Shown here: positions 1 through 5,908 of the stretch, piece by piece | How the letters are laid out: each line of letters begins with the position of its first letter | Numbering within the stretch: the stretch's first letter is position 1 | Origin: Gammaproteobacteria bacterium | GTDB taxonomy: Bacteria; Pseudomonadota; Gammaproteobacteria; Pseudomonadales; DSM-25080 | Direction of reading: 5' to 3' | Assembly (NCBI GenBank): GCA_013372965.1 | Contig: JABXIR010000117.1 | Span: 1-6,496 of the forward strand | Length of the DNA stretch: 6,496 bases | The notes under the pieces: generated by a model | Database searches by the model: none | What the model was told of the DNA's origin: nothing | Seen by the model: the letters and a program-made list of their open reading frames with translations, nothing else | Position numbers and translations under genes: made by a program

Positions 1-1098
1 AGTTGGTAGACGGAACGTCGTCGAAGTTTCAAGGCCGAGTGATTCACGCGCCTTTGTTGTAAGACCACGGCCGATAATGAGGTTAATACGACCGCCTGCT
101 TGAACTTCATCTAGGATCACGTCGGACTTCAGTTCAAATTCTGAAAGTACATCGCCGGTTTCAGCGTTCAGGATTTTTCCGTCGTATGGACGGATTTCAA
201 TGACATCGCCCATGTTAAGGTCGTCGACGGGTGCTTCAAATACGAGCGCGCCTGCGTCTTCCATTGTGTTGAAGAAGATAGGCGCTACTTTACCACCGAT
301 ACAGATGCCGCCGCTGCGCTTGTTGGGCGTGCCTGGCATGTCATCACCGATGTACCAAAGCACTGAGTTGGTGGCTGATTTACGTGATGAACCAGTACCA
401 ACAACGTCGCCGATGAACGAAATAGGGTGACCCTTTTCTTTGAGTTCTTCGATTTGAGCTTTCGCGTCGTGAATACCTTCACGCGCATTTTTGTACATAG
501 CAAGTGCGTGAAGTGGGATATCTGGACGTGACCAAGCATCAGGGGCCGGTGAAAGGTCGTCGGTGTTCGTTTCGCCGGTCACCTTGAATACAGTTGTTTT
601 GATCGACTCAGCGACGGCTGGACGAGTGGTGAACCACTCTGCGTCCGCCCAAGACTGAACAACCGCTTTTGCGATCTCATTGCCTGCCTTTGCTTTCGCT
701 TCAACATCGTAGAACGAGTCGAACATAAGGAGGGTGTGCTTAAGTTCTTCGCCAGCGGCTGCTGCAAGCTCAGCGTCGTCGAGCAAAGAAACCAGTGTTT
801 CGATGTTGTAACCGCCGTGCATGTTGCCCAAGAGCTTAACAGCAGTCAGCTTGTCGATTAGTGGTGATGAAGCATCGCCTTTCACGACAGCGCTCAAGAA
901 TGCCGCTTTTACGTAGGCAGCTTCGTCAACGCCCGGCGGAACTCGATCTGAAATAAGTTCGACGAGTGTTGCTTCTTCGCCAGCCGGTGGGTTCTTAAGT
1001 AGTTCAACTAAGTCAGCGACTTGTTCTGCATTCAGTGGTAATGGTGGAATACCTTGCTCGGCACGTTCTGCAACGTGTTTACGATAAGCTTCAAGCAC
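1..1098 (-). CDS. acnB: Aconitate hydratase B, N-terminal 366 codons (partial)
   Basis: AcnB interconverts citrate and isocitrate in the cytoplasmic TCA cycle; many AcnB proteins also process 2-methylisocitrate, and the iron-free form binds mRNA. The reading frame is open from a GTG at 1098-1096 to the window edge without a frameshift. The start MLEAYRKHVAERAEQG is almost identical to E. coli AcnB. Further family landmarks are LVELLKNPPAGEE (about residues 50-62), PPGVDEAAYVKA, GGYNIE, LLMFDSFYDVE, QSWADAEWF, VTGETNTDDLSPAPDAWSRP, GDVVGTGSSRKSATNSV, APIFFNTMEDAGAL and IIGRGLTTKARE. These cover the HEAT-like N-terminal domain (about 1-160) and the swivel domain (about 165-366). The catalytic core with the three [4Fe-4S] cysteines lies beyond the left edge, so it cannot be checked here. 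The start is fixed by homology and by GAGG eight nt upstream. Identity is very secure. Confidence 0.98.
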   Translation of the reverse strand, partial: MLEAYRKHVAERAEQGIPPLPLNAEQVADLVELLKNPPAGEEATLVELISDRVPPGVDEAAYVKAAFLSAVVKGDASSPLIDKLTAVKLLGNMHGGYNIETLVSLLDDAELAAAAGEELKHTLLMFDSFYDVEAKAKAGNEIAKAVVQSWADAEWFTTRPAVAESIKTTVFKVTGETNTDDLSPAPDAWSRPDIPLHALAMYKNAREGIHDAKAQIEELKEKGHPISFIGDVVGTGSSRKSATNSVLWYIGDDMPGTPNKRSGGICIGGKVAPIFFNTMEDAGALVFEAPVDDLNMGDVIEIRPYDGKILNAETGDVLSEFELKSDVILDEVQAGGRINLIIGRGLTTKARESLGLETSTTFRLPT

Positions 1099-1106
1099 GA
1101 TTCGAT

Positions 1107-1110
1107 CCTC
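1107..1110 (-). promoter_or_regulatory. Ribosome binding site for acnB (GTG start)
   Basis: On the minus strand GAGG lies eight nt before the GTG at 1098. With the conserved MLEAYRKH N-terminus it settles the non-ATG start. Confidence 0.7.
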
Positions 1111-1162
1111 GTAATAGTTGACCCGCCTTCAATGTTTGGACGAGTGGTAGTTTTGTGGCGCC

Positions 1163-1191
1163 ATTCTAAAGAAATATTGTCGACAAGTTAA
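1163..1191 (-). promoter_or_regulatory. Candidate sigma-70 promoter of acnB
   Basis: On the minus strand, TTAACT (positions 1191-1186, 4 of 6 matches to TTGACA) is followed after exactly 17 nt by TAGAAT (1168-1163, 5 of 6 matches to TATAAT). Transcription would start near 1156, giving a leader of about 57 nt before the GTG. A perfect 10-bp palindrome, TTGTCGACAA at 1177-1186, sits in the spacer and touches the -35 box, where a regulator could bind. The call rests on motif match and position only. Confidence 0.5.
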
Positions 1192-1303
1192 GAACGGTAA
1201 GTACTAAAGTATCGAAATAGCACCAACTATCGGCTGTAAGCATAGACGCACAAAGCGCTCTAGCCACTATTCATGCCGCCTATTTCATAGATAAACCTAG
1301 ACG

Positions 1304-2164
1304 CTATTTGGCATAGCGGTGGACACGGATAACGTCGAGAAATGGTTTCGCTTCGATCTTAGTGTCCGATCGGGTCTGTCGTGTTTTGGTTTCGCCGAGC
1401 GCGGTGGCGGGCGTTATTTGGGGTAATGTCGTTTGTGCTGCCAAGAACAATGGCGTCGATGCATTGAGTGCGAAGCGCTCCCCTGATTCTAGGAACACGT
1501 TAGCCCGAATAAGCGGGGCTTGAGTCTGTACCATTGCGAACACGTCTGTGGACTGTGTATTTGCCATGGCCTTCCAGTCGTTCGCAATGGGGCGACCTTG
1601 TTTCTCCGCACGTAGTAGTCGATCGAGTACCTCTTGTTGTGAAAGTTTGGTAATCGAACGACCCGATTTGTACCAAGCGAATTGAATTTTCTCAACGGTT
1701 TGATCGATGACATTTAGGCGGCGCCACGCTTGCTTGAGGTGCAGGCGACCAACCTGATGCTCTGCAAGCTGTGTGCGGCCGCGACCGCCCTGATTAAAGA
1801 CGGCATTTTGCCAGTGGGAAATCTGTTTTGGATTCGCTTGTCGAAGCTGTGACACAGAATTTTTGAAGCGAGATTTGATGCCATTGATCGAATGGATGAG
1901 TGCCATCTGCTGGTCGTCGATAATGACGACAGCTTGAACCTGGTCGGTCACGCGTCCATCGCGGTCATCTTGATAGAACAGCTTGGTTATTGATTCGCTG
2001 ATGGAGACATTTGCATCAGTTGCAGCCCAGGACACTGATGAAGTTAATGATTGATCGAGCTGATAGAGTTGGTGTTCTAACGACGCGACGAGTTCGCTAA
2101 GGATCTCAAAGGGATCAGCCTCCGAAGTTGGATTGTTCAAAGAACTAGGGATCTCAGTACGCAT
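1304..2164 (-). CDS. tus: Tus-like DNA replication terminus site-binding protein
   Basis: Tus proteins are monomeric DNA-binding proteins that sit on Ter sites and block the replicative helicase from one side, forming a fork trap in the terminus. This 286-residue protein (E. coli Tus has 309) aligns by eye along most of its length with remembered E. coli Tus. Matching stretches are KLFYQ (61-65, Tus HLFIQ), QMALIHSINGIKSRF (86-100, Tus AALVSHIQHINKLKTTF), LHLKQAWRRLNVID (141-154, Tus ITLNAYRTLTVLHD), QFAWYKSGRSITKLSQQEVL (161-180, Tus RFGWANKHIIKNLHRDEVL), ANVFLESGERFALNASTPLF (221-240, Tus [20 protein letters not shown]) and the C-terminus FLDVIRVHRYAK (Tus LRLIIPRLHLYVAD). His136 or His142 lies near the fork-locking His144 of Tus, but the alignment there is gapped and the residue cannot be assigned. 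The ATG at 2164 has only a weak GAG before it. It is divergent from miaE across 81 nt. Symbol by homology; function inferred. Confidence 0.78.
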   Translation of the reverse strand: MRTEIPSSLNNPTSEADPFEILSELVASLEHQLYQLDQSLTSSVSWAATDANVSISESITKLFYQDDRDGRVTDQVQAVVIIDDQQMALIHSINGIKSRFKNSVSQLRQANPKQISHWQNAVFNQGGRGRTQLAEHQVGRLHLKQAWRRLNVIDQTVEKIQFAWYKSGRSITKLSQQEVLDRLLRAEKQGRPIANDWKAMANTQSTDVFAMVQTQAPLIRANVFLESGERFALNASTPLFLAAQTTLPQITPATALGETKTRQTRSDTKIEAKPFLDVIRVHRYAK

Positions 2165-2245
2165 TTTCTCAATTTCGCTGCATTGATGATTCTATTGAAC
2201 GTCTAAAATCGTATAATGCCCATCTGAGATGAGGAGTAATCGATT
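2165..2245. promoter_or_regulatory. Divergent promoter region between Tus-like gene and miaE
   Basis: Only 81 nt separate two divergent starts, so both promoters must overlap here or lie inside the genes. The plus strand carries a perfect TATAAT at 2212-2217 about 29 nt before the miaE GTG. TTGAAC at 2195-2200 lies too close (11 nt) to act as its -35, and at 16-18 nt spacing there is only a poor match. On the minus strand TAGAAT (2196-2191) could be a -10 for the Tus-like gene, without a good -35. No consensus Ter site was seen, unlike E. coli tus, where TerB overlaps the promoter and allows autoregulation. Confidence 0.5.
2231..2236 (+). promoter_or_regulatory. Ribosome binding site for miaE (GTG start)
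   Basis: GAGGAG lies nine nt before the GTG at 2246. This strong Shine-Dalgarno match supports the GTG start. Confidence 0.75.
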
Positions 2246-2857
2246 GTGAGCTTAGACGTAGACTTAACGCATATTAACCAATTTCTTGGTTGTGAAACAC
2301 CACAAGCGTGGGTTCAGGCGGCCTTGGAAGATCAGGAAACCATGTTGATCGACCATGCGAACTGTGAAAAGAAGGCGGCAAAAACAGCGTTAAACCTGAT
2401 GTTTAAGTACATCGATCGAGATGAGTTGCTGCAAAAGATGTCTCGTTTGGCACGCGAAGAGCTGCGCCACTTCGAACAGGTAACGGCCATTATGAAGCGC
2501 CGCAAGATCAGCTATCGACAGGTTTCAGCAAGTCGCTATGCAGCGGGGTTAATGGAGCACGTGCGCACCAGCGAGCCGGATCGTTTGGTCGATATTCTCA
2601 TTATCGGAGCTTTCATCGAATGCCGAAGCTGTGAGCGGTTTGCGAAGATTGCGCCAAGTCTCGATGCCGAGCTGCAAAAATTCTACATCTCATTACTAAA
2701 ATCGGAGAGCCGGCATTTTACCGACTATCTGTCGCTCGCAGAAAAAGCTGCGGGAGTCTCAATTGAAGATCGCATTGCATTCTTCCGTGAGCAAGAAAAA
2801 GAACTCATTCTTTCTGGCGACTCGGTTTTTCGATTCCATAGCGGTATTCCAGCTTGA
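2246..2857 (+). CDS. miaE: tRNA-(ms2io6A)-hydroxylase MiaE
   Basis: MiaE is a cytoplasmic diiron monooxygenase. It uses O2 to hydroxylate the isopentenyl group of ms2i6A at position 37 (next to the anticodon) of tRNAs that read UNN codons, the last step after MiaA and MiaB. The 203-residue protein has the four-helix ferritin-like ligand pattern: Glu41 in the signature DHANCEKKAA (36-45), ExxH at Glu72-His75 in EELRH, Glu125 in FIECRSCERF, and ExxH at Glu154-His157 in ESRH. The length is typical of the shorter bacterial form. It begins with GTG behind a GAGGAG and is the first gene of the plus-strand cluster, 45 nt before the DUF2147 gene. All iron ligands are present, so it should be active. 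The need for oxygen fits an aerobic or facultative organism. Confidence 0.93.
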   Translation: MSLDVDLTHINQFLGCETPQAWVQAALEDQETMLIDHANCEKKAAKTALNLMFKYIDRDELLQKMSRLAREELRHFEQVTAIMKRRKISYRQVSASRYAAGLMEHVRTSEPDRLVDILIIGAFIECRSCERFAKIAPSLDAELQKFYISLLKSESRHFTDYLSLAEKAAGVSIEDRIAFFREQEKELILSGDSVFRFHSGIPA

Positions 2858-2902
2858 GTCGACTAATCTTAATGGGTTATTGATAGAGTTTAGGGAAGTA
2901 AC

Positions 2903-3319
2903 ATGAAAACTTGGTTAGCACTCGCAGTTTTATTCATCGCATCACCCGCCTTGGCGGCCGATGTAACGGGGCGTTGGAACACGATCGACGATACCACGGG
3001 AGAAGTTCGATCGACCGTGGAATTAACAATTTCGGACGGTGTTCTCCAAGGTCGGATCATCGAGCTGATCAACCCAGAGGAAGAAAATCCGATTTGCGAT
3101 TTGTGTGATGGTGAGCTTAAAGATCAGCCGGTTATCGGATTGCAGATCATCGATGGATTAACGTTGGACGGAGATGAATGGAGTGATGGTACCATTGTCG
3201 ACCCCGAAAACGGAAAGTCGTATCGTTGTAAGATATGGCGCGAGGGAGAAAAGCTATTGGTGCGTGGCTACATTGGTTTCTTTTTCAGAACGCAGGAATG
3301 GCGTCTCGCTTCAGACTAA
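2903..3319 (+). CDS. Secreted DUF2147 family protein
   Basis: A 138-residue protein with a clear Sec signal peptide: MKTW, a hydrophobic core LALAVLFIASPALA, and an ALA cleavage site before Ala19-Asp20. The mature part of about 120 residues matches DUF2147: GRWNTIDDTTGEVRSTVEL (23-41), GRIIELINPEEENPICDLCDG (from 50), QPVIGLQIIDGL, WSDGTIVDPENGKSYRCKIW and LLVRGYIGFFFRTQEW near the end. The small beta-rich fold is usually periplasmic; no reaction is established for the family. Cys65 and Cys68 form a CxxC pair (CDLC), and Cys109 is a third cysteine in YRCKIW. The ATG at 2903 follows AGGGAAG at 2892-2898. It lies 45 nt after miaE and 35 nt before the acylase, so co-transcription is likely. The family call is firm; the role is unknown. 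Confidence 0.88.
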   Translation: MKTWLALAVLFIASPALAADVTGRWNTIDDTTGEVRSTVELTISDGVLQGRIIELINPEEENPICDLCDGELKDQPVIGLQIIDGLTLDGDEWSDGTIVDPENGKSYRCKIWREGEKLLVRGYIGFFFRTQEWRLASD

Positions 3320-3354
3320 CAATATAAAGCACAATCTACCAAGGTCGAACAACA

Positions 3355-5364
3355 ATGATAAAGCGACTCGGATTAAATACTCTCAAGGCGTTAGCGGTAT
3401 TGCTCATTGGGGTTATTTGCGTCGAACAATTTCTATTTTTTAACTCCAGTAACGACTTTCAACCCCAGGTTTTTCGTGCAAAAGCACAAGACTATGATGT
3501 TGAAATTGTTCGGGATGAGTGGGGTGTTCCGACTGTTTTGGGGCGCGAGCAAAACGACGTCGCTTTTGGTTTGGGGTACGCTCAAGCCGAAGATCGATTA
3601 GAAGACATTGAACGAGGGGTGATTCTTTATCGAGGTCACTCGGCTAAGTTCCTCGAACGATCTCAAGCAGAGGCCGATTGGGTAATTTCGTGGTTGGGTG
3701 TGTGGCAACAGTTAGAGGCGGGTAGCGCTCAAGAGCAGCTTTCGAATGAGACACTGAGCTACCTTCAAGCCTACGTCGATGGCGTTAATGCGTTTGCAGG
3801 AACCGACGTAAAGCGAGCCACACCAGCGCTGTATCCACTCACCGTAAACGATTTACTTGCAGGCTTTTACCTTCAGCATGTGATGTTCTATGGCTTTGAC
3901 GAGCAACTTCGCGCTGCACTCGAAGTAACGTCGCCGTTGCTCATCGAGGCGGAGGAGGTTCCGAGAGGTTCTACGGCCATTGCAGTCAGTGAATCTCGAA
4001 CGGGAGACCAATCGACGTTATTACTGTGGAATTCGCATCAACCACTCAGGGGCGAAGTGGCATGGTACGAAGCGCATTTATATACCGATGACGGTTGGCA
4101 ATTTCACGGTGGGTTCTTTCCTGGAAGCCCTGTGCCCTTTATCGGTGCGAACGATCAACTGGGGTGGGGCGTCACGGTCAATAAACCTGACCTAATTACG
4201 ACATCAATCGTCGAAGATGCGCCCGTGCGCGATTGCGTGATCGATGTGAGAATTTATCGAGCGCTGAGCTGGGGTGTAAGTGAACCCTGCTATGGGACAC
4301 CCGAGGCGCCTGTATTCAAAGTGAATGAGCAATTCATCGAGATAGACTATGCCGGAAAAGGTCGCTTCGATCACATTGAGCAATGGCTCGAGATGGCGCG
4401 CGCAAACACACTCGATGTGTGGCAAGCCGCCTTTGATCGCTCTGCGATACCAAGTTTTAACTTTGTGGTGGCCGATTCCTCAGGGAACATTGCGTATCGA
4501 AGTAACGCGACATTTCCCGAGCGTTCGATGTGGGCGGATCGAAGCACTCCCGTTCTAGTGAACCCTGAGTCTGGCTATTTGGCCTCTGCAAACCAAACGC
4601 CGTTCGCGGTGGCATCGCTTGCTGATGAGGTAATTGATGCAAATCATGGCTTCGAGACACATTTGACGAATCGTTCATTAGTTATTCATGAGTTTTTCGA
4701 GCGCAATTCAGACGTTAGCTTAGCGTCGTTTAAACGATTGAAATACGATGTATCACTGTCGCCGCAATCGCCGCAGAGAGTTTGGATTGATCAGTTAGAG
4801 CATTCAGTTACGCTGCCGCCTCGTCTTTTCGCAGCGCGAGATTTACTCGTCAATTGGGATGGTCAGTTTACAGCGCAATCCGCCGGTTCAGCGCTTGCAG
4901 CCTGTATGATTGACCCGCTTGATAACGCCGACCCTTCGACATTTCATTTAAGCCCGGTCGTTCGGCTGGCGGAGTGCAACGATCTGCTCCTTGAGCACTT
5001 CGACCGAATCGACCTGTCAAGTACGGCTATTACCCGCATGGTCGATGGCCCCAACTATTGGTCGGTTGATGGTGCGCCCGACGTCATGCGAGCGTTCTAT
5101 CCTGATCAAGCGGATTTCGAGTCTTATGGTTTGCGTCGAGTGACTGCAGGTGACGGCCTGCATGGATTTGTCGTTTGGAAAGATGGCGAGCTTCAGAGTA
5201 TTGAAATGATCGCTCCTTACGGCCAAAGTATCGCGCGGTTAACGCCACATCGAGTTGATCAGATTTCGATGTTTATAGATCAGCAACTTCGTGCTATACC
5301 GTTAACAAGGGAATCGGCAATTGAGGGCGCACAACGACGCTATCGTCCTTCGTTGCAATACTAA
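3355..5364 (+). CDS. Penicillin acylase family Ntn hydrolase (exported)
   Basis: A 669-residue precursor of the penicillin/acyl-homoserine-lactone acylase family, which cleaves amide-linked acyl groups after self-cleavage into alpha and beta chains. Residues 9-29 form a signal peptide or anchor; Cys22 is not in a proper lipobox. The alpha chain carries RDEWGVPTVLG (53-63) and AFGLGYAQAEDRLEDIE (70-86). Autocleavage is expected at Gly205-Ser206 (RGSTAIAV), making Ser206 the nucleophile. His228 in NSHQP and Val275 in GVTVNKPDL fall exactly at beta-23 and beta-70, the positions of the PvdQ active-site His and Val. Asn413 in SANQTP is the likely oxyanion Asn. The residue after the nucleophile is Thr207 where relatives usually have Asn. 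Four cysteines (294, 312, 517, 541) in the beta region could pair in the periplasm. AAGG at 3341 precedes the ATG; tpx follows after 13 nt. The substrate cannot be told: lactone quenching, beta-lactam or peptide deacylation all remain possible. Confidence 0.9.
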   Translation: MIKRLGLNTLKALAVLLIGVICVEQFLFFNSSNDFQPQVFRAKAQDYDVEIVRDEWGVPTVLGREQNDVAFGLGYAQAEDRLEDIERGVILYRGHSAKFLERSQAEADWVISWLGVWQQLEAGSAQEQLSNETLSYLQAYVDGVNAFAGTDVKRATPALYPLTVNDLLAGFYLQHVMFYGFDEQLRAALEVTSPLLIEAEEVPRGSTAIAVSESRTGDQSTLLLWNSHQPLRGEVAWYEAHLYTDDGWQFHGGFFPGSPVPFIGANDQLGWGVTVNKPDLITTSIVEDAPVRDCVIDVRIYRALSWGVSEPCYGTPEAPVFKVNEQFIEIDYAGKGRFDHIEQWLEMARANTLDVWQAAFDRSAIPSFNFVVADSSGNIAYRSNATFPERSMWADRSTPVLVNPESGYLASANQTPFAVASLADEVIDANHGFETHLTNRSLVIHEFFERNSDVSLASFKRLKYDVSLSPQSPQRVWIDQLEHSVTLPPRLFAARDLLVNWDGQFTAQSAGSALAACMIDPLDNADPSTFHLSPVVRLAECNDLLLEHFDRIDLSSTAITRMVDGPNYWSVDGAPDVMRAFYPDQADFESYGLRRVTAGDGLHGFVVWKDGELQSIEMIAPYGQSIARLTPHRVDQISMFIDQQLRAIPLTRESAIEGAQRRYRPSLQY

Positions 5365-5365
5365 A

Positions 5366-5370
5366 AAGGA
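5366..5370 (+). promoter_or_regulatory. Ribosome binding site that decides the tpx start
   Basis: AAGGA lies seven nt before the ATG at 5378. It favours this ATG over an in-frame ATG at 5321 that would add 19 non-family residues and overlap the end of the acylase gene. Confidence 0.75.
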
Positions 5371-5377
5371 AATCGTT

Positions 5378-5881
5378 ATGGCAACAGTCTCGTTTCGGGA
5401 TACACAGTTACACACCTGCGGTGAAGTTCCGATAGTGGGAGATCATGCTCCCGATTTTACCTTAACAGGAGCCGATCTGTCCGATATCAAACAAAGCGAT
5501 CTACTCGGTAAGACCGCTGTTCTCAATGTATTCCCTAGCATCGACACACCCACCTGTCAGCAGTCGGTCCGTGTCTTCAACGAAAAGGCGGCGGCGCTTA
5601 GCGATGCGGTGGTGTTATGTGTCGCGATGGACTTGCCGTTTGCGATGTCGCGATTTTGCGGCGCAGAGGGTATTGATAACGTCAAGGTGGCCAGTGGTTT
5701 TCGCTCGAGTTTTGGGCGCGCATTCGGACTTGAGTTAGTCGATGGCCCATTGCGGGGACTATACGCGAGAGCGGTTGTCGTCATTGATCCTAACGGCATC
5801 GTGACCCATCAAGAGTTGGTTGACAATTTGGCGTCAGAACCAAATTATGATGCGGCACTCGCCGCAATAAGCACTCAGTAA
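5378..5881 (+). CDS. tpx: Thiol peroxidase Tpx (atypical 2-Cys peroxiredoxin)
   Basis: Tpx reduces hydrogen peroxide and, preferably, alkyl and lipid hydroperoxides, using thioredoxin as electron donor. The 167-residue protein matches E. coli Tpx (168) along its length: HAPDFTL (23-29), VLNVFPSIDTPTC (48-60), ADLPFA-type loop MDLPFAMSRFCGAEG (84-98), GPLRGLYARAVVVID (123-137) and the end EPNYDAALAAI. Cys60 is the peroxidatic cysteine with Thr57 three residues before it; Cys94 is the resolving cysteine, and Arg131 matches the catalytic arginine. Cys14 and Cys81 are additional. The start at 5378 is chosen because MATVSFRDTQLHTCGE resembles the family N-terminus and follows AAGGA. It sits 13 nt after the acylase and 27 nt before the channel gene, inside the same apparent operon. 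All catalytic residues are present. Confidence 0.96.
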   Translation: MATVSFRDTQLHTCGEVPIVGDHAPDFTLTGADLSDIKQSDLLGKTAVLNVFPSIDTPTCQQSVRVFNEKAAALSDAVVLCVAMDLPFAMSRFCGAEGIDNVKVASGFRSSFGRAFGLELVDGPLRGLYARAVVVIDPNGIVTHQELVDNLASEPNYDAALAAISTQ

Positions 5882-5896
5882 ACGCAGTGTAATAAC

Positions 5897-5902
5897 GAGG
5901 GT
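5897..5902 (+). promoter_or_regulatory. Ribosome binding site supporting a TTG start
   Basis: GAGGGT lies six nt before the TTG at 5909. No ATG or GTG occurs in this frame between the tpx stop and the TTG, so the site decides the start of the channel gene. Confidence 0.65.
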
Positions 5903-5908
5903 AATCAC

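Larger units (their letters stand above)
1099..1303. other. Spacer between the Tus-like gene and acnB
   Basis: This 205-nt gap separates two genes on the same strand. It holds the acnB ribosome binding site and the promoter candidate described separately. Beyond them only short weak inverted repeats are visible, for example ATAG/CTAT around a CACCAA loop near 1216-1230, with no T-run that would make an intrinsic terminator for the upstream gene. No open frame of interest and no RNA gene was seen. Confidence 0.6.

Noticed and set aside
55..62. TGTTGTAA as a second Ter-like site
   Set aside because: Only eight bases match, the C after the core is G, and it is accounted for by the conserved AcnB sequence LTTK.
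200..767. Small open frames on both strands within the first 770 nt
   Set aside because: They lie in the wrong frames of an unbroken acnB reading frame and show no family resemblance.
1206..1240. Weak hairpin as a terminator for the Tus-like gene
   Set aside because: The stem is only about 4-6 bp with a bulge and no following T-run.
2174..2217. TTGAAC and TATAAT read as a -35/-10 pair for miaE
   Set aside because: The spacing is 11 nt, far too short for sigma-70; only the TATAAT is kept as a candidate -10.
3415..3420. Lipoprotein lipobox at Cys22 of the acylase
   Set aside because: The residue before Cys is Ile, not Gly, Ala or Ser, so a normal signal peptide or anchor is more likely.
2890..3443. 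Alternative frames overlapping the DUF2147 gene
   Set aside because: They overlap a gene with a clear signal peptide and strong family match, and have no recognisable features themselves.
5321..5377. Longer tpx start at ATG 5321 giving a 186-residue protein
   Set aside because: The 19 extra residues do not resemble Tpx, overlap the acylase C-terminus, and the ATG at 5378 has AAGGA at good spacing and gives the family length.
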